A DNA stretch of 63,125 nt from Elusimicrobiota bacterium (GTDB lineage: Bacteria > Elusimicrobiota > Elusimicrobia > 2-02-FULL-39-32). The stretch is from contig JAKFYJ010000035.1 of the NCBI GenBank assembly GCA_021730935.1, positions 1 through 63,125 of the forward strand. The letters run 5' to 3'. The position numbers were made by a program, and so were the translations under genes. Below are positions 55,401 through 60,473 of the stretch, piece after piece (the stretch's first letter is position 1; every line of letters begins with the position of its first letter). A model generated the notes under the pieces. It was not told the origin of the DNA, did not search any database, and saw only the letters and a program-made list of their open reading frames with translations.

Positions 55401-57601
55401 AAACGGGTTTTCAGGGTTTCCATCGGATGCGCCGCGGGACGGGTTCCGGCAAGCGCCGGGAGAGGGGAAGAGGGATGGAAATGGATGAAAGTTGAGATGA
55501 GAAGGACAAGCGATGCCAGAGCGAGCCCGGCAGGGACGGAGACGGCATAACTTGCGGCGGCGCCCAGGACGAGAGCGGTTCCGGCTGTTTTGAACAGCAC
55601 GGCGGCATCGGAGGAATCTTGTCCAAGGGAGATGTCTGAGACGGATGCGATCGCGGGATATCTTTCGTCTCGATTCTTTTCTCCAAAACGGACCGCGCAT
55701 TTCACCAGATATTCGGGGCCGCTGACGACGAGGTTCACGGCGGACGCCTTTATTTCTTCGAAGGTTAATTTATAATTCGCTCCAGGAGGTCCGGCCAAAA
55801 ATTGAAAAGCGGCCTGCGCGCCCTGCGGGTCTCCCAAAGCCAGCAGAGAACTCACCAAGCTCGCGAACATCAGGTGGAGGCGGTTGGACCAGGTGATTTG
55901 GGAGACGAACAATTTGTCGCCGTCGAACAATTTTTCCAGAGGCGATTTTTCCTGCGTGAAGACCGACAAATATTCCGTGCCGGACTTGCCGTTGATCTTC
56001 GTGATTTTGGGGGCAAGGGTGATGACGGCGGTTTTGTTTTTGGCGAGGATTTTTGTGATGCCTTCCGTGTGATATCCTCCGGTCACGAGGACGGAAATTC
56101 GGGATTTGTGTTCTTTGACTTGTGTGAGGATGTTTGCGCTTATGGCTTGGTCGCGGAGGGCGGCATGTTCGAAGAAGGATTCGAAGGAAGATAGGCTGTT
56201 CACCTCACCCCCCTCATTTGAGCCCTCTCCACTTCGTGGAGAGGGTGCGGGTGAGGCTTGATATTCCCGCCATTCATCCGGCGTTAGAGCGAAATCAACA
56301 AGTTTTTGCGTGAGGTGCAGGCGGCTGGACTGGGCAATGAGATCTTTTTCGGCGGGGGTCTTGAGCAGTTTTTCATAGGTTCTGTCTTCGAGAGATTTCA
56401 TTTCTTCCAGGAGTTTCTCGGCTTTGATTTGGTCGGAGAGAAGGACATATTGGATATAGGACTGCATGGCGGGATAATTTTGGAAATGGATCCCTTCCTT
56501 TTCGCAAAGTGTTTTCAGATAAACATAAAAATCGGTGTGGCGGACGCGGCCAAGTCGATAGGACAAGCTGGTGTTCAGGAGGCCGGACATTTGGGGTTGG
56601 GTGAGTTCTCGGGAGAGTTTGAGGATCAGGGCTCCGCGTTCTTTTTCGACTTGCGCGAAATCGAGGGATTTTTCCATGGCGAGGGCGCGGAGGAAGACTG
56701 AAATCATTTCCTCTCCTCGCAGGCTCGGGGCGATGGCCTTCACATATTCCCCCACGGGCAGGGTCCCTTTGCGATAGGCCTGAACTTGATGGTCAAAGGA
56801 GAGGAGATTCGGATTAAAGGTTTTGTCTTTGTCCTGCTCGAGGCGGGATTCCTGGGCGGCGAGGTCTTTCTTGAGCGTCTCAACTTTGCCGGCGGACTCT
56901 TTGTAGGCCCCGACATGTCCGTCATAAAGTTTGCGGTCGTCCACTCCAACGAATGAGGGGATCGGTTTTGCGCTTGAGAAAGCGGCATGGATGGCGCCGG
57001 AGATTTTGTTTTCGCGGAGCATATAATCAGCGGCTTGATGCACTGCGTCCGGGTCCTTGAAAGAACGGAACCGCGAAAGATCGATCGGCTCAAACGCGCC
57101 TTCGAGCGCGACCATGTCGGCATTTCCCTGATCGATCAACTGCTGGATGGATTTGCCTATGTTTTCCTGGGCTTCCTGGTTCATGTGGACATCCTGAATA
57201 TAGACCACGAGGCCGTCGGAAGGTTTCCATTTTGTCGGGAAAAGGGAGGATTTTATGTTGGCATAGGCCAGAGGCAGTTTCAGGTTCTGGACGGGCAGTT
57301 TGGGCGAGAGAGAAATGAGCGAATTTTCGAGAGGGGCCGATGCCGGAATCGTTTCCGGCCGTATGCGCGGCAACATGTTTTGGTCAACGGCCGGCAATTG
57401 GGCCATTAAGGGCGATTCATGAATCGCCCTGATGTCCCCCGCAGAGGATTCCAAACGCTGTGCGGCTTTTTTTCGTTCGGTCCAGAAGTCTTTGAGAGGT
57501 TCTGCGGCGGCTGAAACAATGTTGACGTGCAGGAACGCGGCGAGAGTGGCAAGCGCCGTGATTCGGGTCCAGGTCCAGGGATGTTTTCTTGCGGGTTCTA
57601 T
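40409..57601 (-). CDS. Giant exported multidomain protein 2 (about 5,730 residues)
   Basis: An open frame of 5,730 codons if translation starts at ATA 57601. A TTG start at 57454 gives 5,681 residues but cuts off a full signal peptide (WTRITALATLAAFLHVNIVS). Domains, numbered from ATA: TraB/ChaN-like, shared with giant 1, 131-567 (YIQDVHMN, VALEGAFE, VTGGYH); TM 671-711; helical repeats 758-1294; kinase-like 1401-1508 (HLENWIL, VADLGAF); TM 1568-1604; sigma-70-like 1628-1894; CPBP-like TM modules near 1975-2114, 2841-3008 and 3838-3953, and a degenerate one near 5376-5484; TPR-like 2121-2624; RNase III-like 4121-4274; two copies of a long repeat at 3013-3834 and 4578-5368, each opening with NG.DP. 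It ends soon after a third NGRDP. An AGGGGGG site lies 9 bases before the ATA. The cellular role is unknown. Confidence 0.85.
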   Translation of the reverse strand: MEPARKHPWTWTRITALATLAAFLHVNIVSAAAEPLKDFWTERKKAAQRLESSAGDIRAIHESPLMAQLPAVDQNMLPRIRPETIPASAPLENSLISLSPKLPVQNLKLPLAYANIKSSLFPTKWKPSDGLVVYIQDVHMNQEAQENIGKSIQQLIDQGNADMVALEGAFEPIDLSRFRSFKDPDAVHQAADYMLRENKISGAIHAAFSSAKPIPSFVGVDDRKLYDGHVGAYKESAGKVETLKKDLAAQESRLEQDKDKTFNPNLLSFDHQVQAYRKGTLPVGEYVKAIAPSLRGEEMISVFLRALAMEKSLDFAQVEKERGALILKLSRELTQPQMSGLLNTSLSYRLGRVRHTDFYVYLKTLCEKEGIHFQNYPAMQSYIQYVLLSDQIKAEKLLEEMKSLEDRTYEKLLKTPAEKDLIAQSSRLHLTQKLVDFALTPDEWREYQASPAPSPRSGEGSNEGGEVNSLSSFESFFEHAALRDQAISANILTQVKEHKSRISVLVTGGYHTEGITKILAKNKTAVITLAPKITKINGKSGTEYLSVFTQEKSPLEKLFDGDKLFVSQITWSNRLHLMFASLVSSLLALGDPQGAQAAFQFLAGPPGANYKLTFEEIKASAVNLVVSGPEYLVKCAVRFGEKNRDERYPAIASVSDISLGQDSSDAAVLFKTAGTALVLGAAASYAVSVPAGLALASLVLLISTFIHFHPSSPLPALAGTRPAAHPMETLKTRFSNLFFSESVTDAGSGTNSDPQTPLLLQAVQDLRDRAETNLDWPKDRIDFVFLTNILNAIEAMIKEKKIRPGLYPYGYLIYDNVRSVSIADDFLDPRHPYHKYLSEVLLKACMPIILSQFKEASRTENLNDTEALQEMLFPERFSGNGKSELQSVVDTVDVIPMLGKYFSSSNPITRIEAFMLASHIWLNANDPAAKAEAHRLFRAALKQEQDAYVLNELKAPNIPLTLFLDDDHTLLGALAGEYSDLGELFEDRIRILLSKRLNMNFKSLDEAFTGFKHLSSQVNLKSVKRIRSECMFRILDSCLEIIRAPWADANLKSRAVDILISDLNLRSGSAIHILPELNSLIQNPDDPFLPKALMLVEHDLEGYDTALQDSGKTGNDLKKINETGHMAAYFRGYLRSLLGFALDSSRPQVQEASLSLILRMAQCSDPDTVNAAKLVLLGVSGELHERLMSGECGSSSRTVLRALLFTAQKLQAAHIPGAERMIEQFVFESKAFEENPPVPLPRSRRWMEGAESLLRKKMPTLSSVLSDPARSARFLTVLSALRIAHPYHLSNRSKFGPIEWSQREEAVYRLRELNLVPVSQSFRRHILYADNADGSRFAIQIKMPGEEKDRDEIRPVHFTLSRKLWKQSPENPGIVKPLFMMGWSGDFHFYGAGRGTLSFSAKNPLRIVAFEYRDGRRLAHDVERLARDAATPEGLNRFREAAAAVIGFLVRVHRMGYRAVTERGNDGHLENWILYPSGKVESVADLGAFEKRRKPITRKERRDDMSFALTHFGLTDDTALVSLPEVAASAVRHAMLGYEESGTISHIIGTVMYDLGMNEDSMPEVMKYVRRIAPAFLPALILLTLHCFAPDLQAWGLGTLSFAALLTFDPPKVLKARQEETDRKLRMILEYLYQHPGKGFKKADEIFWAQARDEGADPTLIWEIGLAAVQNLVHKQALKHKSRHPSSDLEEILQELSITVGSRIKRFDPSKSKWSTYVMHAIQHENHIQNVFQGVIHVPKHFGALHGNIKRVIAFLEEELGRVPTLSEIAKWTAMDAAEVQDILANGAASVVSLEKPLPGSKAHEEGSLLAETIAHDPDGVQDAYAQTVNESTVAKMLTHLPLRSALILRLNFGRHGVKDEETMRQISGPLNVTEARIRQIRNASIQELRKQASNKNLPIYFTETDMVYAENLFHQIQEASSQASKDILSARLKTLLESRSQPRTLSAPTASTKNTSARARYKEGDPNQTQWQKFMYRFYTTVGVNWEAVYQAPVLAFALAQSFFPVYAAAMIPVSVWMAHKSAYRFSGAHKGKTPQEAKHLYFVGLGLAGALLAPALLFSLGIHMPLAYAWPGSGFHFGLARNPIEAWSAGFQYTFLAHSIHNALALWRGGTAASIDISTSSDPAILLQTADDYRDKENYIASIPIYQKLIEPPFSWHDRILAAYSLADIYRKVGRYRESVELIQSFIEKLNSARPAPEDDGIRNQAGAPALLPMLYFLQAESYEGLLKNTDAARVEERGKILEQTLRAFMASRQKAYDHLKKVNNRLGQELTVIDEKVINYYVRASVQLAHALIDETGDVDAADKHLEQARKYVKYSTLIYSNKDHFFELLFDTKLRRLSDPLRLQNACQVCQEVIDMVRRDRANVDEDDPELKKEIDEALDEMEARNILKLIHILIWDLHEFAQANKWMRDLVRLQITPKQNVEMVIHLGWSAYYSSNFPIASRILAQINNPLEPGGSADVMSMQTLRALIGARETAKTTDGLKIAAERLWLFLYWAKITEGIPETPQNATELRASLKWAIEHIGQNRGRAEIRENPRVLGELLLTAGELAAETRDFDLAERALTLASEIDPDSRKQFYLAALKAAKSGKPEDKENLGKAKSLFRKEWARDPIDQKTLDDSDKPADPGTADERTAADNPFHWAVNFAAMTRDFFKGANEVKGFMKDRYRMDLGDDQLGLELAEKLNSLAHPNSDRPGADGKYVRDFSRLTDIFPLSEFLNQSRLKIVTALLHSPRQQHSGIAFILAPAISNAGRGLPLAMDIKETLSGSPLKREAVNALAAQAAAKIRGGVPDDEVLDFVKMQSGYQRPLASVRDLQARDRWNEDDKEHQTLREWFAYRLYTVLWVPAREIIFSVYHPKNSPDYRWSDRTKWILIFYPVLATNIALIFWVAGARVPYPVSFLIGAVPLIAYWALRSSHKFSRAHFVDHEYQHAVLRRIGFILTLALWTPFVLYLAGIPHLSFIHSLPYAGHVPGWANAILSGALLNISLHALWNALALWKGWTVASTNDRKTDLNGRDPVWALRGLFNRRSLGSRKLLRPTAVTFDQEKQLSDLGFSPETSRAERLGTFNNVASDYLIDAKKNPSMIRAVQSDNNQIRVTLTSPIQFENHVFSVLNFDLRFTRDNSDKLGKLIDSLSAFAQMNIKNKPALIGTLQTALHAGHIGVAENSDLPVTMKLQNASAKMRLIDKVTSSNNPMTKKLYAVDIPAWQEWLMTEEEHFEETRRIQQGRRSPEERERAIAPEQNQKLQFLDTFLTELEKIESHWSSDGLEQADRLNTIFGDILRPANIKFPSMKTMANDISRLKAKINKLRNKPERPVNDYLSLLDDLYQIMTQTTKSLALLELLSDENVTRTRIPSDMRWIASKIFLQRVLYRSAHKQMAEAAIMTGLMSYSEIGDRMQLGTKAQINEDPDDYNPDSVVESMKRLLVEMEKAGAGYLPDSPIAIYYEELIREAEGIAEMRGNDLETHLKIFFAKLSEMTTDELNMFKIDAGSRFPQQEKPWHRPLIAASRQVFEAVGLKNIDVEEYFDPDHILKSLEERRHLENEGLFEEGDWKIKYQGNDIDYYEVTAHGKRAVFVATDSGIAGEVRRLMTPNSETTEFSRTVDHDRRKNPASWQIFLVGKHPEPESDMSRGSGIEIFPEAYEILAKNYKDKELSLKDLALITLMTGLSASLEIDDLLTLKRDRLEQASRASSFVLSHMGLNPLELEAAVRILREIQTRKLTDEEIESALNALDLWDQRVNGVHAKVVKAALSKNYPNLLIIVSKECIAAYVKTGNIAEYTAEYAKKRRARAENLLRRYLGNTPTSEFASIAFDWSKSKGEQFHKRYTIFGAGAWEWIFQAPVFVTLALGIPALWVVAVAVASSFVFSGVHKGKDGIRHFKNPIRAIQTSRFWVLIGIGIGLSAAFVAPALAFSSAFNHHPILSGLSGLVLNYVSHASWNALALWKGWTVASILDRTGPPDIYEARTDIGAFLEMGQNAFRWASRDFIFSRDSRLSPASIHHFSEICKPTKIEPNIPPELFRDGKELDKSFMEQIWKERLALALTRYPEHDLRRIPLDAQAKVTVLIGLLLAEGKYSEIQSFLEPSFIEILNHLNMDQARKNYVDRNAGAADYASELQNMALLAGADMGGQETAKTFEEIFPAVKAGDRGRSIIRPDARYSVMGDAILNMVLYRILWKKTRKNLSMIANLSLNGSFRSNAFLAAKLLKLLENADIHHYGYSNSHQPMLHQHDLGSIYEALVAAVYDLNGGGEEGLQKAEEFVERTLEIDAAIAVKVKVHGQTPDHAERNDLSGDSRAVLTANEILRTLSPETSVDNGAMEALLAAKRAYNLFKLYCVLIQSRKSGAGVQTLNDLKALYDKIKDDAVSKHEDFTQEYIQAYFNPAEERESEFFEEEEDLGPDPVVLEITASMAEISRGMDLAMEAHARNNADEFSAAAVPLGALMNGLMARCDAEFGRSDSLDLALVEASVRLGDMASSLDQAKKDLMPEMVRHVAFEQGAVLHTALDSDSQEIRDAAMKELVSAVMRKFPCLSDLRDDIELFIADEGKTWEEQMLANAGTFPAAKEAEPVGKFVVNGKDPAAVLREMFKRRASGSRVYVTPVSLTRKDDDRLAALGFVSDTSRDQLLERFSENAFVACRRQVRQVASFEYSGNFVTITFKKELEFDSQKFNSLSFIVLSPEASEKEKLSQRDKTVQMASFLSLIAKRAVRVNPDILLPIVFHLPDSPSRDMLIRKVNHSPIERLKRLLGSDSGAWKAWLETKEERDAKKAEPLRSSFKTMAETSSPRAKRVVEANIADFIDSMQRETKWIAEHWISQDFSLQLRTEGRPQSMEFSSLSRTFKQVRDFQAELAEVKDKATSKVCISYMQRMRTLMYDVDKALYYMKSSMAGLDETEPLHSWLGKTAAYAMMYRSILETANKRLGSKLVKSGIVPINEFIRQTDGNPPPTVNISNQKTNLPDSEKVSRLLKDLRSVLAQAHEGYLADSPVRKYYGDLIHELDKINPTADPKILDASIHDYFDQLSALMTSETMFTHADTGVHSDQTDKPWHALIVQNVKSIFEEMGWDTTIVMKYFDPENKLIAASARKTLARKGILEDGEWRVVRQANNIDCYEVRHLGKTIIIYGVKTGLDGEVNIRIDHDPDAQSNFPELNEAMNLDPQNVHILYDGKNPVADQLNFPGHLENTYTNPIVDYILLIREKTVRSQNIAIIVLAITLSMLREYVPIGNEKSRILNKTLTSLSRGFGTLGLSAKDESAGKKVFSEFKSRGITDATFMEVRGGLAKLDETVNLRHAVQLSVALEGTRSSIFIFVSKTYLNGYIRTGDIARKTADSIERRNQDIIYILKKYHSNDIMDIPSFNGSWLAPFSHPWAAFYTRWLAPLGAELLITALAGLGLPAHYSDAARAVIAAVGIFWGLHAAIWTLHALITGKGKWHTAFTSWRLWELTLETGIATFFVYHFGIASAWTLGIAALAALRHFHVNNPSVSEGNPNQTFEEDIRQIFEKADLKLNLENLGTNGKNLTTDDLKGFLSARDVVLDKKYSEEQILWMTEQALMRSLKMKPLETAVPEMNLDEKSEIDVVIDPSAKDPAAYAQRFVSNLRGKKVRFLAGKLSEKQVQSIRNLSADISIEIKQNLFESVSPGAPESVDFDVLEDLLKSGGGTSVTALFMPQRLMNVSGLNGRDPNSILRKISFVLINDNFEAARPMTFQILEHIRETAVLMIQA
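44780..45240 (-). other. RNase III-like domain inside giant protein 2
   Basis: The pattern R..VMGDAILNMVLYRIL (family LEFLGDAVL) and SIYEALVAAVYDLNGG (family DxxEALIGA.YLDGG), followed by AEEFVERTL, marks an RNase III fold. The Asp of GDA and the Glu of YEAL are kept; the preceding Glu (family LEFLGD) and the Asp three before YEAL are not obvious (Ser here), so catalysis is doubtful. No dsRNA-binding domain follows. Confidence 0.65.
45745..46100 (-). other. CPBP-like intramembrane protease module 3 in giant protein 2
   Basis: WEWIFQ, FSGVHKGK and HASWNALALWKGWTVAS. Modules 1 and 3 share FSG.HKGK, modules 2 and 3 share HA.WNALALWKGWTVAS, indicating internal duplication. Confidence 0.5.
48580..49080 (-). 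other. CPBP-like intramembrane protease module 2 in giant protein 2
   Basis: REIIFS, FSRAHF and HALWNALALWKGW, again in the Rce1/CPBP order with four to six hydrophobic helices. The module ends with TVAS, as in module 3 and (TAAS) module 1. Confidence 0.5.
51260..51690 (-). other. CPBP-like intramembrane protease module 1 in giant protein 2
   Basis: WEAVYQ, then FSGAH about 40 residues later, then HSIHNAL about 70 residues further. This matches the Rce1/CPBP order E..xxR, FxxxH, HxxxN, with hydrophobic helices in between. The Arg of the first motif is Gln here. Confidence 0.5.
51920..52720 (-). other. Sigma-70-like domain inside giant protein 2
   Basis: The encoded segment follows sigma-70 regions 2 to 4: FDPSKSKWSTYVMHAIQHEN (region 2, FDP..G..FSTY..W.I), GVIHVPKHF, then EEELGRVPTLSEIAKW (region 3) with SLEKPLPG, and LPLRSALILRLNFGRHG...MRQISGPLNVTEARIRQIRNAS (region 4, HTH for the -35 box). 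The order and spacing match sigma factors. Region 1.1 is absent. Confidence 0.75.
56203..56256. repeat. Palindromic (REP-like) insertion within the coding sequence
   Basis: The outer arms CCTCACCC...GGGTGAGG and a perfect inner hairpin CCCTCTCCAC...GTGGAGAGGG (56223-56245) form a typical intergenic repeat, yet the element lies in frame inside giant 2. It encodes SPRSGEGSNEGGEV, which is absent from the equivalent position in giant 1. Confidence 0.7.
57409..57430. repeat. 22-bp palindrome inside giant 2
   Basis: A perfect palindrome whose 18-bp core GGCGATTCATGAATCGCC equals that at 8734-8751. It is read in frame as AIHESP within DIRAIHESPLMAQ, an insertion not present in giant 1. Confidence 0.75.
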
Positions 57602-57657
57602 GACGGCGTTCCCCCCTAAAATATGATGATTAAATTGTATCAGGACGGCCTCAATTT

Positions 57658-57689
57658 GTCCTAAACTTTTTGTAAACTTTTTGTAACAA
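57658..57689. promoter_or_regulatory. 32-bp direct-repeat promoter element (copy B)
   Basis: Identical over 32 bp to 8334-8365: two adjacent AAACTTTTTGT units (57663-57673, 57674-57684) followed by AACAA. It lies between giant 2 (minus) and bioA (plus), and TTGTAA just after it forms the bioA -35 box. Confidence 0.65.
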
Positions 57690-57690
57690 T

Positions 57691-57719
57691 TTGTAATGAG
57701 GCAGGCATTTTGATATTCT
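57691..57719 (+). promoter_or_regulatory. Promoter of bioA, predicted leaderless
   Basis: TTGTAA (57691-57696), exactly 17 bp, then TATTCT (57714-57719). The ATG at 57728 is eight bases after the -10 box, so the mRNA would start at or just before it. No Shine-Dalgarno sequence is visible. Confidence 0.6.
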
Positions 57720-57727
57720 CAATCCGC

Positions 57728-59140
57728 ATGGGTTCTCTGTCGAAAATCGACAAAAAAGTCTTGTGGCATCCGTTCACCCAGCAGAGGGAATGGGTTCTCA
57801 ACATTCACGAGTCTCCCCTTGTGATTTCAAAAGGTCAGGGGAATTATCTTTTTGATTCGGCCGGCAAGAGATATTTCGACGGCGTTTCCTCCCTCTGGGC
57901 CAACCTGCATGGGCACCGCGTTCCCGCCCTGGACCGAGCGATAAAGCTTCAGCTCGGGAAAATCGCGCACAGCACTTTTCTGGGCCTCACTCACGAGCCG
58001 GGCATTCGTCTGGCGGAAGAGCTTCTAAAAATGGTCCCCCAAAACCTTTCCCGCGTGTTTTATTCCGACAATGGGTCCACAGCGGTGGAGGCGGCGCTCA
58101 AGATGGCGTTTCAATATCACGCGCAGAAGAGCGGCGGGCGCGCCCGGCCAGTGTATCTTTCGCTCAAGGAATCGTATCACGGCGACACGATCGGCTCCGT
58201 TTCCCTGGGCGGCATTGATCTCTTCCATAAAAAATTTAAACCCCTCCTTTTCCGACGCGAAGCGGCCCTGTCTCCCCACTGTTTCCGCTGTCCGCACAAT
58301 CAGACGAAAATGAATTCTTCTTTTTATGAATATCGCGGCGAAAAACCCAGGCCCGGTGATTTCAGGAAAGAAACGGGTTGCCGATGGGAATGTCTGGCGG
58401 ACGCGGAAAAAATCCTGAAAAAAAATAAAGGCAAGGTCGCCGCGGCGATCGTTGAGCCCGTGGTTCAGGGAGCGGCGGGAATTTATGTCGCTCCGCCGGG
58501 GTATCTTTGGGGAATGTCTTGGCTCTGCAAAAAGTATGACGCTTTGCTGATCGCGGACGAAGTGGCGACGGGTTTTGGGCGGACGGGCAAAGTTTTCGCC
58601 TGCGGTCAGGAAAAAGTTCAGCCGGACATCCTTTGTTTAGCCAAGGGTATCAGCGGCGGATATCTGCCTCTGGCGGCGACTTTATCGACGGAAAAAATAT
58701 ACAGGGCATTTCTCGGAAAATATGAAGATTTTAAAACTTTTTTTCATGGACACACCTATACGGCGAATCCTCTGGCGTGCGCGGCGGGGCTTGCGAGTCT
58801 CAAACTTCTGAAGGAAAGACTTTCGGGCGCGTCTTTCATGAAATCGATCCGCGCTTTGCGCTCCGGCCTTGAACGGCTTTCACGGATGTCCCAGGTCGGC
58901 CATGTCCGGCAGGCGGGACTCATGGCGGGGATCGAACTGGTGCAGGATAAGCATAAAAATTTATCGTATGCTCCCGCGGCGCGGGCCGGAAAAAAAATAT
59001 GCATGAAACTGCGGACGGAAGGCATTTTGCTTCGGCCTCTCGGGGATGTCCTGGTCCTGATGCCGCCGCTATCGTCCACGGAAACGGAAATCAATCACCT
59101 TATGGGAAAACTTGAACATGTCCTCGCAAAGCGGATTTAG
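57728..59140 (+). CDS. bioA: Adenosylmethionine-8-amino-7-oxononanoate aminotransferase
   Basis: A 470-residue class III PLP aminotransferase that makes 7,8-diaminopelargonate in biotin synthesis with S-adenosylmethionine as amino donor. VLWHPFTQ near the N-terminus, WANLHGH, SDNGSTAVEAALKMA, ESYHGDTIG, LIADEVATGFGRTG, LAKGISGGYLPLAA (PLP lysine) and HGHTYTANPLACA are BioA-specific. ATG at 57728 is preferred to an upstream TTG at 57710, which lies within the promoter. Other bio genes are not in the window; BirA is at 9502. Its end overlaps the next gene by 23 bases. Confidence 0.95.
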   Translation: MGSLSKIDKKVLWHPFTQQREWVLNIHESPLVISKGQGNYLFDSAGKRYFDGVSSLWANLHGHRVPALDRAIKLQLGKIAHSTFLGLTHEPGIRLAEELLKMVPQNLSRVFYSDNGSTAVEAALKMAFQYHAQKSGGRARPVYLSLKESYHGDTIGSVSLGGIDLFHKKFKPLLFRREAALSPHCFRCPHNQTKMNSSFYEYRGEKPRPGDFRKETGCRWECLADAEKILKKNKGKVAAAIVEPVVQGAAGIYVAPPGYLWGMSWLCKKYDALLIADEVATGFGRTGKVFACGQEKVQPDILCLAKGISGGYLPLAATLSTEKIYRAFLGKYEDFKTFFHGHTYTANPLACAAGLASLKLLKERLSGASFMKSIRALRSGLERLSRMSQVGHVRQAGLMAGIELVQDKHKNLSYAPAARAGKKICMKLRTEGILLRPLGDVLVLMPPLSSTETEINHLMGKLEHVLAKRI

Positions 59141-60473
59141 CAAAACGCTCCGGAAAAGCCTGGTCCTCATCCCCTGGGCGGCGCTCGCGGCGTTTTCTCT
59201 GGCTTATTTCAGTGAAGCGGAATATCCCGGCCTCCTGTTCCCCATTTTCCTGCCTCTCCTGCTCGGGGTATATGCGGCCCACGAAATCTTTCTGGAATCC
59301 CCCAGTCTTCCGTGGGTGTGGGGCGGCTATGCGGTGCTCCTCCCCTTCATTTTCCTTCACCCGGCGCGGCCGGACCTCAGACACGGCGCGGTCCTCGTCT
59401 CGGAATGGCTGATGATCGGCGGAACGCTTTTTGCGGCGTCGCTCCTTTTCAGCAAACTTCATAACGAAACTCTGGCCATCAAAGACGGCATCGCGGAAGT
59501 GGCTCACGGGCTCAAGTCCAAACTCAAGGAGAATGATTTTTATACGGCGAAAATCAAAACGCTCAAGGCCCAGATCGGAGAGAGAAAACGGCTCGCAGGA
59601 TACGCCAGGGAAATGGGGACGCTCCTGGACCCGGCCCTGATCCGCCAGACCCTGATCGAAAAAACCAAAAAACTTTTTCCGGACGATCAGGTTTCCCTCC
59701 GCGTTCTCACCACGGAAGATTCGATCGACGCGTGGGTGGGAGAACATAAAAATTCGATCCTGGTCAAGGATTGCGGTCACGACAAGCGCGTCATCAATGC
59801 GTCCTCCAAGTCCGTCATCGCCGCGCCTCTGACGGTGAGCAAGAAACTCATGGGGCTTCTGCGCGTGGATTCGGCCAAGCCGAACAGGTTCATGGAAGCC
59901 GATCTTCAACAGCTTGAAGTTTATTCTTCCCTCGCCATCCTGGCCCTGGAAAACGCCCAGCTTTTTTCTGAGGTGAACGCTCTCGCCACCAAAGACGGGC
60001 TCACCGGCCTGGCGACACACCGGATTTTTCAGGAGCGGCTCACCGAGGAACTTTTGCGCGCAGGACGATATCACACGGCGGTGTCTTTGATCATGGTCGA
60101 CATCGATCACTTCAAGTCCGTGAACGACTCTTACGGCCACCTCGCGGGAGATCAGGTGCTCAAAGAGATGGGAAGGATTTTGGGCGGGCGCCTTCGGCCC
60201 GTGGATTTCGCGGCGAGATATGGCGGCGAAGAATTTTGCCTGATCCTTCCGGGCCTGTCCATCACGGAAGCTCGGGAGCTTGCGGATTCAATTCGGCGGG
60301 AGATTGAAGGACTGAGCATTTTTTCCGCAGGAAGAAATTTTTCGATCACGGCCAGTTTCGGCTGTTCCGTTTTTCCTCAGGACGCGCAGATCGCGAGCCA
60401 GCTCCTGAGGAAAGCGGACGAGCGGCTTTATAAAGCCAAGTCCGGAGGACGCAACAGGGTGGTCACCGAATGA
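59118..60473 (+). CDS. Membrane-bound GAF-GGDEF diguanylate cyclase
   Basis: A 451-residue protein. Residues 1-130 contain about four TM helices (LVLIPWAALAAFSLAYF, LLFPIFLPLLLGVYAAHEIF, VWGGYAVLLPFIF, LMIGGTLFAASLLF). A short coiled coil precedes a GAF-type sensory domain (about 150-285). The C-terminal GGDEF domain has the active GGEEF signature, LTGLATHRIF and DIDHFKSVNDSYGH; RPVD five residues before GGEEF is a product-inhibition I-site. It should make cyclic di-GMP from GTP in response to a signal sensed through GAF or the membrane. Start ATG at 59118 lies within bioA; TTG at 59112 is an alternative. Confidence 0.9.
   Translation: MSSQSGFSKTLRKSLVLIPWAALAAFSLAYFSEAEYPGLLFPIFLPLLLGVYAAHEIFLESPSLPWVWGGYAVLLPFIFLHPARPDLRHGAVLVSEWLMIGGTLFAASLLFSKLHNETLAIKDGIAEVAHGLKSKLKENDFYTAKIKTLKAQIGERKRLAGYAREMGTLLDPALIRQTLIEKTKKLFPDDQVSLRVLTTEDSIDAWVGEHKNSILVKDCGHDKRVINASSKSVIAAPLTVSKKLMGLLRVDSAKPNRFMEADLQQLEVYSSLAILALENAQLFSEVNALATKDGLTGLATHRIFQERLTEELLRAGRYHTAVSLIMVDIDHFKSVNDSYGHLAGDQVLKEMGRILGGRLRPVDFAARYGGEEFCLILPGLSITEARELADSIRREIEGLSIFSAGRNFSITASFGCSVFPQDAQIASQLLRKADERLYKAKSGGRNRVVTE

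Noticed and set aside
59100-60140. Open frame of 346 codons on the minus strand
   Set aside because: Antisense to the first diguanylate cyclase, whose motifs are unambiguous.
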